In this document: positions 31,416-41,150 of the stretch, piece by piece | How the letters are laid out: every line of letters begins with the position of its first letter | Numbering within the stretch: the first letter of the stretch is position 1 | NCBI GenBank assembly: GCA_903902915.1 | Contig: CAIUWR010000049.1 | Coordinates: 20,471-84,470 of the forward strand | DNA length: 64,000 nucleotides | Direction of reading: 5' to 3' | From: an uncultured Hyphomicrobiales bacterium | GTDB taxonomy: Bacteria > Pseudomonadota > Alphaproteobacteria > Rhizobiales > Beijerinckiaceae | Position numbers and translations under genes: made by a program | The notes under the pieces: generated by a model | What the model was told of the DNA's origin: nothing | Databases searched by the model: none | Seen by the model: the letters and a program-made list of their open reading frames with translations, nothing else

Positions 31416-31801
31416 GGCTGTCTCTCCGAAAGGGGCGCGAGCGGCGGCACGCGCGAGATGACGCCGCGCTTCAGCGCTTCGGGCCGCTGCTTCCAGGGAA
31501 TGAGGCCGTCGCTCGCAGCAGCGTAAAGGGCGGCGCCGTCGAGAATCACGTCAGCCCCTGTTTCGGCAGGCAGGTCGCCATAGACATAGGTCCATTTGCC
31601 CGGCGCCGCGAAGCTGATGGTGCAGGCGCGTTTGCACACGCTGAGGCATTCGACGGGGATGATGTCCACGGGCGCCAACCGCTCTTCGGCCAGCGCGTTC
31701 AAGGCGCGGTGCAGGCGCGCGCCGGCGCGCTCGGTGGTGGCGAGCCCCGCCTCATCAGCCAGTTTGCAGGTTGTGCAGACATAGATATGCGTCGCCGCCA
31801 T
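31412..31801 (-). CDS. DUF1636 small ferredoxin-like metal-binding protein
   Basis: A 129-residue protein of the DUF1636 family. An N-terminal C-T-T-C and a central E-C-L-S-V-C-K-R-A-C give a cysteine set like that of thioredoxin-fold 2Fe-2S ferredoxins (inference). It is the first gene after the cobalamin riboswitch, with an AAGGA ribosome site, and overlaps cobW by four bases. That position suggests a role in cobalt handling or electron supply for corrin synthesis; no activity is established that I can cite. Confidence 0.85.
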   Translation of the reverse strand: MAATHIYVCTTCKLADEAGLATTERAGARLHRALNALAEERLAPVDIIPVECLSVCKRACTISFAAPGKWTYVYGDLPAETGADVILDGAALYAAASDGLIPWKQRPEALKRGVISRVPPLAPLSERQP

Positions 31802-31924
31802 GCGCCTCGTCCTTCAGACGCTCCGCCAAGGGCGAAGCATGGGCGCGGCAACGGCTAACGCCGTGTTCAAGGCCGAAAGGCGATAAACAGCTCTGGGGCA
31901 CCCCGCCCAAAGCGTTGCATGAGG

Positions 31925-32118
31925 TCGATTGGCAGGTCTCCTGGCTCGCGGATCAGCGTCGCATCCCGCCTTCCCAGCCCCTCCCGAAGGAAGCGCCAGT
32001 GGCTAATTGGCATGCGACTACCCGCTCACAGTTGCGAGGGCAGCTATGGAATGGGCGGTTTGCGCCGCCGTCACCATATTCCCGATTAACCCTCCGAAAA
32101 GGGACCAATCAACCTTAG
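31925..32118 (-). promoter_or_regulatory. Cobalamin (AdoCbl) riboswitch
   Basis: Read on the minus strand, the region contains the B12 box GCCAGGAGACCTGCC (31931-31945) and the core segment CTGCCCTCGCAACTGTGAGC with flanking bases (about 32022-32043). It also has a 5' element, CGGAGGGTTAATCGGGAA, near 32083-32100. Order and spacing fit the class-I cobalamin riboswitch. It precedes DUF1636-cobW-cobN-cobG-cobH-cobI-cobJ by about 120 bases of leader and should lower expression when B12 is plentiful. Confidence 0.93.
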
Positions 32119-32219
32119 CACCGTGCGGGAGAGGGGCATTGATGTCAATCTCCTTTCCATGGCATCCCTTGGCGATGCGCCGCGCTTTCCCGGCGCTTTG
32201 ACCCCGACAGGCCCAGCAT

Positions 32220-32837
32220 ATGACCGGACAGGACACCGAAGCCGAGCGCCGCCACCGCGAGAAAATGGCGAAGCGCAAGGCGGTTCAGGACGCGGAGGTC
32301 GCTTCCAAGACCATCGCGCAAAAGGCGCTGCTGATCGTCCATACGGGGCCGGGCAAGGGCAAGTCGACCGCCGCCTTCGGCTTGATCATGCGGGCGCTTG
32401 GCCATGGCTGGCATGTGGGAATCGTGCAATTCATCAAGGGCGCGTGGGAGACGGGGGAGCGGCGCACGCTCGACCATTTCCCCGATCAGGTGCGCTGGCG
32501 CACCATGGGCGAGGGCTTCACCTGGGAGACGCAGGATCGCGCCCGGGATGTGGCCGCCGCCGAGGCCGCATGGGCCAAGGTGCTGGAATTGATGGCCGAT
32601 CCCGCCATCCGCCTCCTGGTGCTGGATGAACTCAACATTGCGTTGCGCTATGATTATCTGCCGCTGGCGACGGTGGTCGAGACCCTGAAGGCGCGGCGCG
32701 GCGATCTGCATGTGGTCGTCACCGGGCGCAACGCCAAGCCTGAACTGATCGAGGCGGCGGATCTGGTGACCGAGATGGTCGCGGTGAAGCACCATTTTGC
32801 GGCGGGCGTGAAGGCGCAGGAGGGGATCGAGTTTTGA
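32220..32837 (+). CDS. cobO: Cob(I)yrinic acid a,c-diamide adenosyltransferase
   Basis: A 205-residue BtuR/CobO-type enzyme that transfers the adenosyl group of ATP to the reduced corrinoid cobalt. The P-loop is [19 protein letters not shown] and V-T-G-R-N-A are conserved. An N-terminal stretch of about 30 charged residues precedes the catalytic domain, as usual. It is divergent from the riboswitch-led operon and overlaps cobQ by four bases when the TTG start of cobQ is used. Confidence 0.93.
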   Translation: MTGQDTEAERRHREKMAKRKAVQDAEVASKTIAQKALLIVHTGPGKGKSTAAFGLIMRALGHGWHVGIVQFIKGAWETGERRTLDHFPDQVRWRTMGEGFTWETQDRARDVAAAEAAWAKVLELMADPAIRLLVLDELNIALRYDYLPLATVVETLKARRGDLHVVVTGRNAKPELIEAADLVTEMVAVKHHFAAGVKAQEGIEF

Positions 32838-34303
32838 CCCCCATGCGCGGCAAGGCCCTCATGATTCAGGGCGTGGGTTCGGATGTCGGCAAATCGCTGG
32901 TCGTCGCCGGGCTCTGCCGCGTGTTCCGCAATCGCGGCCTCGCCGTGCGCCCCTTCAAGCCGCAGAACATGTCCAACAATGCGGCGGTGACGGGGGATGG
33001 CGGCGAGATCGGCCGCGCGCAGGCCTTGCAGGCGCGGGCCTGCGGGGCGCCCGCCAGCGTTCACATGAATCCCGTCTTGCTGAAGCCCCAGAGCCAGATC
33101 GGCTCGCAGATCGTGGTGCAGGGCAAGGTGCGCGGAACCGCCAACGCCCGCGATTATCAGGCGCTGAAGCCGCTGTTGCTGGGCGCGGTGCTGGAGAGTT
33201 TCGAGCGCCTGCGGGCTGAGGCGGACCTCGTGCTTGTGGAGGGGGCTGGCAGCGCGGCGGAGATCAACCTGCGCGCCAACGACATCGCCAATATGGGCTT
33301 CGCCCGCGCCGCCGATGTCCCCGTGATCATTCTGGGCGACATCGACCGGGGCGGGGTCATCGCGCAGATCGTGGGCACGCAGGTCGTCATCGCGCCGGAC
33401 GACGCCGCCTTGGTGGCGGGCTTTCTGGTCAACCGCTTTCGCGGCGATCCGACCCTGTTCGAGGCGGGCTTGCAGGCGATTGCGGAACGCTCGAACTGGC
33501 CCTCGCTGGGCCTCATCCCCTATTTCGCCGACGCCGGGCGCCTGCCCGCCGAAGATGCGCTGGCGCTCGACCAGCGGGGCGCGCCGGGCGACGCGCCGAT
33601 CACCATCGCGGTGCTGCAATTGCCGCGCATTTCCAATTTCGACGATTTCGATCCGTTGAAAGCGGAGCCCGGCGTGCGGCTGGTCTTCGTGCGGCGCGGG
33701 GAGACGATCCCGGTCGAGGCGCAATTGGTGATCATCCCCGGCTCAAAGGCGACCATCGCTGACCTTGCGGCGCTGCGGGAACAAGGCTGGCACATTGATC
33801 TGGCCGCCCATGTGCGGCGCGGCGGGCGGGTGCTGGGGATTTGCGGCGGCTATCAGATGCTGGGCGCGCGGATAGACGACCCAGAGGGAATCGAGGGCGA
33901 GACGGGCGGCTGCGAGGGGCTGGGCCTGCTGGATGTGGCCACGGTCATGGCGGCGTCGAAAACTTTGGCGCAAGTCTCCGGCCATTGCCTGATCGAGGGG
34001 GCGCCTTTCGCGGGCTATGAAATGCACCTTGGCCGCACGCAGGGGCCTGACGCCCTGCGCCCAGTGCTGGAAATGGCCGATGGGCGGTGCGATGGCGCCA
34101 TGTCGGCGAATCAACATGTGCGCGGGGTCTATGTGCACGGGTTGTTCAACGACGACCGGCAGCGGGCGGCGTGGCTCAGGTGGATCGGGGCGGGCGCGTC
34201 GGATCTCGCCTATGAGCAAAGCGTCGAAGACACGCTCGACGCGCTGGCGGCGCATCTGGAGCGGCATATCGACTGCGACCGGATTTTCAGTTTAGCGCGA
34301 TAA
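32834..34303 (+). CDS. cobQ: Cobyric acid synthase
   Basis: A 489-residue glutamine-dependent enzyme that amidates the b, d, e and g side chains of adenosylcobyrinic acid a,c-diamide. The N-terminus is [15 protein letters not shown] and is followed by [11 protein letters not shown]. The glutaminase Cys is in G-I-C-G-G-Y-Q near 338. The start is either TTG 32834, ten bases after an AGGAGG site, or ATG 32843, which fits the family N-terminus but is far from that site. The 3' end overlaps the convergent cobD by 17 bases. Confidence 0.92.
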   Translation: MTPMRGKALMIQGVGSDVGKSLVVAGLCRVFRNRGLAVRPFKPQNMSNNAAVTGDGGEIGRAQALQARACGAPASVHMNPVLLKPQSQIGSQIVVQGKVRGTANARDYQALKPLLLGAVLESFERLRAEADLVLVEGAGSAAEINLRANDIANMGFARAADVPVIILGDIDRGGVIAQIVGTQVVIAPDDAALVAGFLVNRFRGDPTLFEAGLQAIAERSNWPSLGLIPYFADAGRLPAEDALALDQRGAPGDAPITIAVLQLPRISNFDDFDPLKAEPGVRLVFVRRGETIPVEAQLVIIPGSKATIADLAALREQGWHIDLAAHVRRGGRVLGICGGYQMLGARIDDPEGIEGETGGCEGLGLLDVATVMAASKTLAQVSGHCLIEGAPFAGYEMHLGRTQGPDALRPVLEMADGRCDGAMSANQHVRGVYVHGLFNDDRQRAAWLRWIGAGASDLAYEQSVEDTLDALAAHLERHIDCDRIFSLAR

Positions 34304-35252
34304 GCGCGGCGACGATGGTCAGGGCCTGAACCATCAGCGCGCGCCGGTAGAGCTGGAGCGCGATGCGGATGTCCCCTGCTGTGGCTTCCGCTCGTCCATC
34401 GCCCATGAAAGCGTCGTCGGTCAGCTCCGTTCCATAGACGCGGGGACCGGCCAACTTGAGCCCCAGCGAGCCCGCCATGGCCGCCTCGGGCCAGCCTGCG
34501 TTGGGGGAGTTATGACGCCCGGCATCGCGGCGCAGCGCTTCCAGTCCCCGCCGCGCGCTCAGGCCGGGGGAGAGGGAGGCGGCGATCAGGATCAACAAGG
34601 CTGTGAGCCGGGAGGCCGGGAGATTGACGAGGTCATCGAACCGCGCCGCCGCCCAGCCGAAGGCCTCATGGCGCTTGGTGCGGTGGCCGATCATGCTGTC
34701 GGCGGTGTTGGCGGCCTTGTAGAGCACGCCGCCCGGCAAGCCGCCCAGCGCCATCCAGAACAGGGGCGCCACCACCCCATCGGAGAAATTTTCGGCCAGG
34801 CTCTCGATGGCCGCGCGGGCGACCCCCGCTTCGTCGAGCACCGAAACATTGCGCCCCACGATCATGGAGACCGCGCGGCGCCCGCCCTCAAGCCCCTGCG
34901 CCTCCAGCGCCTGTGCGACCGCCGCCACATGCTCGTGCAGGCTGCGCTGGGCGGGCAGGCTCGCGGCAAAAAGGACGAGGAGCGCAAAGCCGAGCCAGCC
35001 CGTCAGCGCCCATTGCAGGGCCAGCGCGACGCCCCCCGTCACCGCCAGAAGCAGGACCAGCGCGAGGCAACCGGCGAGCTTGCGGGCGCGAAAGGAGGCG
35101 CCCTCCCGGTTGAGCGCGCTATCCAGCGCCCGAATCAGCGCGCCGATCCAGCTCACGGGATGGCCGATTGCGCGATAGAGCGCTTGGGGATAACCAAACA
35201 GGGCTTCGCAGACGAGCGCTGCGGCGGCGAGGAGCAGGGACGCGGTGAGCAT
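34287..35252 (-). CDS. cobD: Adenosylcobinamide-phosphate synthase (CobD/CbiB)
   Basis: A 321-residue integral membrane protein that attaches aminopropanol (phosphate) to adenosylcobyric acid. Membrane spans include residues 2-20, 63-80, 85-100 and a C-terminal segment. Conserved pieces are [20 protein letters not shown] and [10 protein letters not shown]. The start at 35252 faces the cobC start at 35251, and the two overlap by two bases head to head. Named CobD in Pseudomonas usage, CbiB in Salmonella usage. Confidence 0.92.
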   Translation of the reverse strand: MLTASLLLAAAALVCEALFGYPQALYRAIGHPVSWIGALIRALDSALNREGASFRARKLAGCLALVLLLAVTGGVALALQWALTGWLGFALLVLFAASLPAQRSLHEHVAAVAQALEAQGLEGGRRAVSMIVGRNVSVLDEAGVARAAIESLAENFSDGVVAPLFWMALGGLPGGVLYKAANTADSMIGHRTKRHEAFGWAAARFDDLVNLPASRLTALLILIAASLSPGLSARRGLEALRRDAGRHNSPNAGWPEAAMAGSLGLKLAGPRVYGTELTDDAFMGDGRAEATAGDIRIALQLYRRALMVQALTIVAALIALN

Positions 35253-36276
35253 GAGCCTTCCAATGGGCGTGAGCGGCGATGCGGAACGGCTCCTCCGGCA
35301 CGGCGGAAATCTCGCCGCAGCGCGAAGGCTTTTCCCCGGCGCGCCTGAACCGTGGATCGACCTCTCCACCGGGATCAATGCAAGGCCTTACCCGGTGGGC
35401 GAAATTTCTGCGGCATCGTGGCGCCGTTTGCCAGAAGAAAATGCGACCAAGGCGCTGGAGGCCGCCGCACGGCGCGCCTATGGGGCGCCAGAGGCCGCAG
35501 CCGTCGTCGCTGCGCCCGGCACGCAGGCGCTGATCGGGCTCTTGCCGCTGCTGTTTCCCGCCAAGCGAGTCGGGATCCTCGATTTCACCTATGCGGAACA
35601 CGCGCTTTGCTGGTCGCAGGCGGGCGCGCTGGTCGAGACGGTAGACCGTCTCGACGCGCTGGCGCGCTTCGACCTTGGGGTGGTCGTGAACCCCAACAAT
35701 CCCGATGGTCGGCAGGCTCCGCCGCAGGATCTGCTGGCGGTGGCGCGCGAACTGGGGGCCAACGGCGGGCGGCTGATCGTCGACGAGGCCTTCGTCGATC
35801 TGCTGCCGACGGGCGCCAGCGTCGCGCCTGTGCTGCCGCAGGCCGGGCTGATCGTGCTGCGCTCCTTTGGTAAGGCCTATGGGCTGGCCGGGCTGCGGCT
35901 GGGTTTCGCGTTGGCGGGCGCGGCGGACGCGGAGGCGATGGGCCGGGCGCTGGGGCCGTGGCCCGTGTCGGGCGCGGCCATCGAGATCGGCCTGCGGGCG
36001 CTGGAGGATCAGGCCTGGATCGAGGCCGCGCGCGCCCATGCGCAAAGCGACGCGGCGCGTCTCGATGGGCTGCTGCGCGCAGCGGGCTTCAGCCCCAAAG
36101 GCGGAACGCCCCTGTTCCGCTGGGTCACCTGCGACGACGCCCACGGGGAATTCCTGCGTCTGGCGTCGCGCGGGGTGCTGGCCCGCGCTTTCGCGAGCCA
36201 GCCGCAGGCGCTGCGCTTTGGCGTACCCGCCGACGAGGAGACCTGGCGCCGCCTCGCCCGGCGTTTGGACGCCTAA
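35251..36276 (+). CDS. cobC: PLP-dependent CobC (threonine-phosphate decarboxylase-like)
   Basis: A 341-residue aminotransferase-fold protein. It supplies the aminopropanol(-phosphate) linker of B12, as L-threonine-O-3-phosphate decarboxylase does. The PLP Lys is K208 in R-S-F-G-K-A-Y-G-L-A-G-L-R. It has N-P-N-N-P-D-G and V-D-E-A-F-V-D upstream. The N-terminal H-G-G-N-L motif is typical of CobC/CobD. Possible starts are GTG 35245, ATG 35251 and ATG 35263. It is divergent from cobD, its pathway partner. Confidence 0.9.
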   Translation: MSLPMGVSGDAERLLRHGGNLAAARRLFPGAPEPWIDLSTGINARPYPVGEISAASWRRLPEENATKALEAAARRAYGAPEAAAVVAAPGTQALIGLLPLLFPAKRVGILDFTYAEHALCWSQAGALVETVDRLDALARFDLGVVVNPNNPDGRQAPPQDLLAVARELGANGGRLIVDEAFVDLLPTGASVAPVLPQAGLIVLRSFGKAYGLAGLRLGFALAGAADAEAMGRALGPWPVSGAAIEIGLRALEDQAWIEAARAHAQSDAARLDGLLRAAGFSPKGGTPLFRWVTCDDAHGEFLRLASRGVLARAFASQPQALRFGVPADEETWRRLARRLDA

Positions 36277-37955
36277 TTGCCCGTGGCGTTGCGGGCCGCC
36301 TGAATCTTCTGCTTGATGGCCTCGAGATTGAAGCTCGCGCCTTTTTGCATCGGCGGGAAATCAATGGCCGTCTGCGCCAGTTTTTCGACTTGCTGCTGCA
36401 CGAAGACGAAGCGCCAGAATTCGTATTTGAACCAGCCGAAATAGTCCTGCGCCCCGATCTTGGTGCCGCTGTCGGGCCAGCCCGTGCGCTCGAATGGATC
36501 GAGGCGCAAATTGGTGATGAAGGGCACGTCCACCCGGCTCTTCTCGCCCAGCCAGCCCGAGGGTTGGTCGATGAAACGATATTTGTAATCGTCGATCCGC
36601 ACCGCGCCCAATTCGCTCTCGCCAAAATACCAGAGCTCGTGCCGGTTCGACGGCCCCTTTCCGGTGATCAGATCGAGCTGGTTGTAGCCGTCCAGATAGA
36701 CCTTGTAATCGCGATCGCCGATCTTCTTGCCCTTCTTCAGTTCCTCGCCGATGTTCGGATTGCCCGCAGCGGCCAGGAAAGTCGGGAACCAGTCAAGGCC
36801 GGAGATGATGCCGTTCTCCACCTTGCCCGCAGGCGTCTTGCCCGGCCAGCGCACGATGGCGGGCACGCGGAAGCCGCCCTCCATCACCGTGCCCTTGGAC
36901 TGCGCGAAAGGCGTCTGGCCGCCATCGGGCCAGGTGAAGACCTCCGTGCCATTGTCGGTGGTGACGACGACGATCGTATTGTCGTCGACACCCATATCTT
37001 TCAGCTTCTGCATGACGATGCCAATGTCGTCATCGAACTGCGCCATGCCCGCTTCCTGAATCGACCAGCCGTTCGCGGAGTTGCGCAGGGCCTCGTATTT
37101 TGGCGCGAGATGCGTGACGATATGCATGCGTGTGGGATTGAGCCAGACGAAAAAAGGCTTGTTGTCCGCCTTGGCCTTTTCCATGAAACCGAGCGCCAGA
37201 TCGCGGATTTCATCGTCGACCGTCTCCATCCGCACCGGGCATAATTCCCCTGCGTCCTCGATTCGCTGCTTGCCGATTTTGCCCCAGCGCGGATCCTCGG
37301 TCGCATCGTCCACCGTCGTCGCCCATGAGTGGACCATGTTGCGCGGCCCGACCTGGCTTCTCAGATCCTGCGGGTAATTGGGATGGCAGGGATCCTCCAT
37401 CGCGTCGAGGTGGTAGAGATAGCCCATGAATTCGTCGAAGCCATGTACGGTGGGCAGGAATTCGTTGCGGTCGCCAAGGTGGTTCTTGCCGAACTGACCA
37501 GTGGCGTAGCCCATGTCCTTGAGAGCCGAGGCGAGGGTCACGGCTTCCGCAGGCAGGCCTATCAGCGCGCCCGCTTGCCCCACGGTCGTCATGCCGGTGC
37601 GGATCGGCAGCTCGCCGGTGATGAAGGCGGCGCGGCCCGCCGTGCAGCTCGCCTCCGCATAATAATCGGTGAAGAGCATGCCTTCGGCGGCGATCTTGTC
37701 GATATTGGGCGTGCGCCCCGCCATCAGGCCGCGATGATAGGCGCCGATGTTCCACATGCCGATGTCGTCGCCCATGATGACGATGATGTTGGGACGCTGG
37801 GGCGCAGGCGTCGGCCTTGGCTGCGGCTGGGGCGTTTGGGCGACGGCGGCCGACGACAGCGCCGTCACAGCCATTGCGCAGGTTCCGCCCAGCAACATGG
37901 CGCGGCGCGTGGCGGCGCGCTTGCTGTCCTTGTCACCCAAACGATCATTGGTCAT
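36273..37955 (-). CDS. Arylsulfatase with C-T-A-G-R formylglycine motif
   Basis: A 560-residue type I sulfatase. The N-terminus has a twin-arginine-like export signal (T-R-R-A-M-L-L-G-G then a hydrophobic stretch, cleavage near A-V-A-Q). A proline-rich linker leads into N-I-I-V-I-M-G-D-D (metal site). The motif C104-T-A-G-R108 holds the Cys to be converted to formylglycine, with Ala in place of the usual Pro of C-x-P-x-R. Further metal and active-site segments are G-K-N-H-L-G and T-T-D-N-G. It hydrolyses a sulfate ester in the periplasm; substrate unknown. The start at 37955 is chosen for the Tat signal. A formylglycine-generating enzyme is divergent about 200 bases away, so maturation is local. 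It abuts cobC convergently. Confidence 0.9.
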   Translation of the reverse strand: MTNDRLGDKDSKRAATRRAMLLGGTCAMAVTALSSAAVAQTPQPQPRPTPAPQRPNIIVIMGDDIGMWNIGAYHRGLMAGRTPNIDKIAAEGMLFTDYYAEASCTAGRAAFITGELPIRTGMTTVGQAGALIGLPAEAVTLASALKDMGYATGQFGKNHLGDRNEFLPTVHGFDEFMGYLYHLDAMEDPCHPNYPQDLRSQVGPRNMVHSWATTVDDATEDPRWGKIGKQRIEDAGELCPVRMETVDDEIRDLALGFMEKAKADNKPFFVWLNPTRMHIVTHLAPKYEALRNSANGWSIQEAGMAQFDDDIGIVMQKLKDMGVDDNTIVVVTTDNGTEVFTWPDGGQTPFAQSKGTVMEGGFRVPAIVRWPGKTPAGKVENGIISGLDWFPTFLAAAGNPNIGEELKKGKKIGDRDYKVYLDGYNQLDLITGKGPSNRHELWYFGESELGAVRIDDYKYRFIDQPSGWLGEKSRVDVPFITNLRLDPFERTGWPDSGTKIGAQDYFGWFKYEFWRFVFVQQQVEKLAQTAIDFPPMQKGASFNLEAIKQKIQAARNATGN

Positions 37956-38152
37956 GCGCCGCTCCTTTTTGCGAAGATGTCCGCAATCCACATCAGGCGG
38001 CGCAAAGGCCCAACAACATTTGTGCGGATCGCCCTGTCGGTCAGCGCGGCTGCCCAAATGGGTATGGGCCTGACCGAATGGGGCGGGGGCGGAGGCGGCC
38101 GATCCGTGGAAGATTGCCGCCATCATCCGACGCGCGCAGGAGCGCTGAAACC

Positions 38153-39121
38153 ATGACATCAGGCGATGGGGCGACTTCACGGAAGACGGCGCGAACAGAG
38201 GCGATGATCCGGATCGAGGGAGGCGCCTTCCTCATGGGCTCGGACAAGCATTATGTGGAGGAGGCGCCGGTGCGCCGGGTCGTCGTGGACGGGTTCTGGA
38301 TGGATCGCGCACCGGTCACCAACGCTGATTTCAGCGCCTTCGTCGCCGCCACGGGCCATGTCACCTTCGCCGAGCGCAAGCCCGACCCGAAAGACTATCC
38401 CGGCGCCCTGCCGCATATGCTGCGGGCGGGATCGCTGGTGTTCAAACCCGCGCCCCATCCGGTCTCGCTCAAGGACTGGAGCCAGTGGTGGACCTTTCAG
38501 TTTGGCGCGGACTGGCGTCATCCCTATGGTCCGGACTCCTCCATCAAGGGCCTCGACGATCATCCTGTGGTGCATGTGGCCTATCCGGACGCGCTGGCCT
38601 ATGCGCGCTGGGCGGGCAAGAGCCTGCCGACGGAGGCCCAATGGGAATATGCGGCGAGGGGCGGGCTGGAGGGCGCGGAATTCGCCTGGGGGGACGAATT
38701 GACGCCGGGCGGCCGCCACATGGCCAATATATGGCAAGGCGCCTTTCCCTTCCAGAACACCTGCGAGGATGGCTATGCGCGCACCTCTCCCGTGGGCAGC
38801 TATCCGCCCAATGGCTACGGGCTCCTCGACATGATCGGCAATGTCTGGGAGTGGACGTCCGACTGGTACGAGCCCAGACATCTCGATGAAGCGCTGAAAG
38901 CCTGCTGCGTTCCGCGCAATCCGCGCGGTGGACGCGAGGAGCGCAGCTATGACCCGACCCTGCCGGGCGTCCGCATTCCCCGCAAGGCGCTCAAGGGCGG
39001 CTCGCATCTGTGCGCGCCCAGCTATTGCAGGCGCTACCGTCCCGCGGCCCGCCACCCCGAGCCCATCGACACCTCCACCAGCCATGTGGGATTTCGCTGC
39101 GTCCTGACCGACGCGCGGTGA
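38153..39121 (+). CDS. Formylglycine-generating enzyme (sulfatase-modifying)
   Basis: A 322-residue FGE-sulfatase (SUMF1) domain protein. It oxidises the active-site Cys of sulfatases to formylglycine using O2. The two active-site cysteines are present as C287 and C292 in G-G-S-H-L-C-A-P-S-Y-C, spaced five apart as in human SUMF1. I-E-G-G-A-F-L-M-G-S, N-V-W-E-W-T-S-D-W and H-V-G-F-R-C are the typical framing motifs. The start at 38153 has an AGGAG site; the longer upstream frame is antisense to the sulfatase leader. It is divergent from the sulfatase, which is its likely client. Confidence 0.92.
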   Translation: MTSGDGATSRKTARTEAMIRIEGGAFLMGSDKHYVEEAPVRRVVVDGFWMDRAPVTNADFSAFVAATGHVTFAERKPDPKDYPGALPHMLRAGSLVFKPAPHPVSLKDWSQWWTFQFGADWRHPYGPDSSIKGLDDHPVVHVAYPDALAYARWAGKSLPTEAQWEYAARGGLEGAEFAWGDELTPGGRHMANIWQGAFPFQNTCEDGYARTSPVGSYPPNGYGLLDMIGNVWEWTSDWYEPRHLDEALKACCVPRNPRGGREERSYDPTLPGVRIPRKALKGGSHLCAPSYCRRYRPAARHPEPIDTSTSHVGFRCVLTDAR

Positions 39122-39189
39122 AAATCTTTCCAGGCATGGATCGCGATTAACCGCTATGCTACAGCTCCACCCAAGCAAGGCGGCGCATC

Positions 39190-39738
39190 ATGGACGACAT
39201 AGCGAACCCCACAGGCTCCGGCGCGGAAAGCACGCAGACCGCCCGGCATTCGTTCCGTTTTCACATTCCTCATCAGCACCTTGAAACCGTATTTGGCGGC
39301 GACTGGTTCGCCTTGAAGGCGGAAGCGTTCGCGCGCTTCTTCGGAACACCGATTTTCCTCATCGGCCAGACCGTCGTGGTCGGACTGTGGATCGCGGCGA
39401 ACGTTTGGGGCTTCACGTCCTTCGACATCTATCCCTTCATCCTGCTGAATCTCGCCTTCAGCCTGCAAGCGGCCTATGCAGCGCCGCTGATCCTGCTGGC
39501 GCAAACGCGGCAAGCCGACCGCGACAAGGCCCATGCGCAAGCCGACGCGGCCCATCGCGAGGACATTCATCAGGCGAGCGAAAGGCGGCAGGCCCTGCAA
39601 GAGGAACAGACCCGCCTGTTGGTCGACATGATGCAGCAGAACACCCGGCTGACCGAGCAGATCAAATCGCTGACGGAGCGTGTCGAGATCCTCACCCTCG
39701 AGGTTCACAAATCGGTGGTCGCCGCCCGCCAGGATTGA
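39190..39738 (+). CDS. DUF1003 membrane protein
   Basis: A 182-residue protein with the DUF1003 layout. An N-terminal hydrophilic part is followed by two transmembrane segments at about 55-72 and 80-105. The turn between them is N-V-W-G-F-T-S-F-D-I-Y-P-F. A highly charged, Gln-rich coiled coil runs from about 107 to 172. The family is widespread and of unknown function. It follows the FGE gene by 68 bases, with no evident functional link. Confidence 0.85.
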   Translation: MDDIANPTGSGAESTQTARHSFRFHIPHQHLETVFGGDWFALKAEAFARFFGTPIFLIGQTVVVGLWIAANVWGFTSFDIYPFILLNLAFSLQAAYAAPLILLAQTRQADRDKAHAQADAAHREDIHQASERRQALQEEQTRLLVDMMQQNTRLTEQIKSLTERVEILTLEVHKSVVAARQD

Positions 39739-39742
39739 ACGC

Positions 39743-40111
39743 TCACGCCACGCGGCGAAACCGACGCAGGTCCGGGGTCGAGGGCGGCCCCGTGATCTGA
39801 CCCTGACGCGCGGGATCCAGACTGGCCGACAAAAAGCGCTCAAGCACGACATTCAGGGCGGCGGCGTCGAAGGTCGGTTCCGACGTCGACTCGTCGGCGA
39901 TGCGCCGCCAGGCCTCCTCCGCAGCGGCGAGGGTGAAGCATTCCACCGCCCATAAAACCGATTGCGAAAAAGCGACGTTGCGCGCGACGCTGAAGGCGCT
40001 CAGGCGATCCACCAAAGCTGGATCCAGACGCGCCCGCATCTCGCTTTCTAGAATCTCCGGATTATCCATTCGCCTGCCCAGCTCCAGCAGGAGATCGACC
40101 AGTGCGACCAT
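39743..40111 (-). CDS. Small hypothetical protein
   Basis: A 122-residue acidic/helical protein that I do not recognise. The start at 40111 has a good GGGAGG site eight bases upstream. An internal ATG at codon 15 could also serve. The segment R-A-R-L-D-P-A-L-V-D-R-L and the helix after it faintly resemble ribbon-helix-helix proteins, too weakly to call. It has no signal peptide or membrane segment. It is convergent with the DUF1003 gene, with only four bases between. Confidence 0.6.
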   Translation of the reverse strand: MVALVDLLLELGRRMDNPEILESEMRARLDPALVDRLSAFSVARNVAFSQSVLWAVECFTLAAAEEAWRRIADESTSEPTFDAAALNVVLERFLSASLDPARQGQITGPPSTPDLRRFRRVA

Positions 40112-40323
40112 CGGCTTGTCCTCCCATCAGGCGCGAAACCTTGCGCGGCGCGCCGCCAGCGCCCGTCTTGGCCTAAATAGGGCGGCGGGCCTCGAAACCC
40201 ACCCCGCGCGGAAAGATGAAAGCTGGCGCAAACCTGATCGAAGCGCTTTCTACGGTCCGCCGCTTGCTATAGCTGCATGAGCGGGACGCTGATCGCCAGA
40301 GGCTGTTTCACAGGAGCAACAAA

Positions 40324-41070
40324 GTGATCTTGAACAATCGCACCATCCTGATCACAGGCGCCGCGCGCGGCGTCGGCCGTTCCATCGCGCAGGCCTGCGC
40401 CAGCGCGGGCGCACGGCTGATCATCGCCGACATCCTCGCCGAACAGGGCGAGGAAACAGCCGCCGAGCTTCGCGCGAGCGGCGCCGTTTGTCGTTTCATT
40501 CCCGTCGATCTTGGCGAACCTGGATCAATCGAGGCTTTGGCGCAGAACATCGGCGCGCAGGAGGGCGCGATTGACGGGCTCGTCAACAATGCGGCCATCG
40601 CCACAAATGTGGGCGGCAAGTTGTTCGAGGATATCGACATCGACCTTTGGGATCGGGTGATGCGGGTCAATATCCGGGGAACCTGGCTTGTCACCCGCGC
40701 CATGAGCCCGCTGCTTGGGCCCGGATCCCAGATCGTCAATGTGGCGTCGGACACGGCCCTGTGGGGCGCGCCGCGGCTGCTGGCCTATGTGGCGAGCAAG
40801 GGCGCGGTGATGTCGATGACGCGCTCGCTGGCGCGCGAGCTTGGACCACGCAAGATCGGCGTGGTGGCCGTGGCCCCGGGCATCATGCGCAACGAGGCGA
40901 CCGAATATGTTCCGGCGGAACGCCATCAGCAGTATGAAACTGGCCGCGCCGTGCCGGGGCCGCAGGTTCCCGAAGACATCACCGACGCGATCACATTCTT
41001 GCTGACGCCCGGCGCGCTCTGCCTGACAGGGCAGGTGCTGCCCGTCGATGCGGGCTTCATCTTCACCTGA
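40324..41070 (+). CDS. Short-chain dehydrogenase/reductase
   Basis: A 248-residue classical SDR. Cofactor loop T-G-A-A-R-G-V-G is at 11-18, N-N-A-A follows near 88, and the catalytic Ser (V-A-S-D) and Y-V-A-S-K are in order. The Asp in I-I-A-D-I after strand 2 suggests NAD rather than NADP preference (family rule). The start is a GTG at 40324 with an AGGAG site eight bases upstream. It appears to be a single-gene unit, substrate unknown. Confidence 0.88.
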   Translation: MILNNRTILITGAARGVGRSIAQACASAGARLIIADILAEQGEETAAELRASGAVCRFIPVDLGEPGSIEALAQNIGAQEGAIDGLVNNAAIATNVGGKLFEDIDIDLWDRVMRVNIRGTWLVTRAMSPLLGPGSQIVNVASDTALWGAPRLLAYVASKGAVMSMTRSLARELGPRKIGVVAVAPGIMRNEATEYVPAERHQQYETGRAVPGPQVPEDITDAITFLLTPGALCLTGQVLPVDAGFIFT

Positions 41071-41150
41071 CGCGAAGACCGGGGGCCGCGCCAGGGCGCC
41101 CCCCGGATCAATCCGCTCAATTGGCGTTTCTGGCAAAAAATAATTTTATC

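Noticed and set aside
16684..36276. Expecting a full B12 set with cobA, cobF, cobS/cobT and cobV
   Set aside because: None was found in the window; they may lie elsewhere in the genome, so absence here is not evidence of loss.
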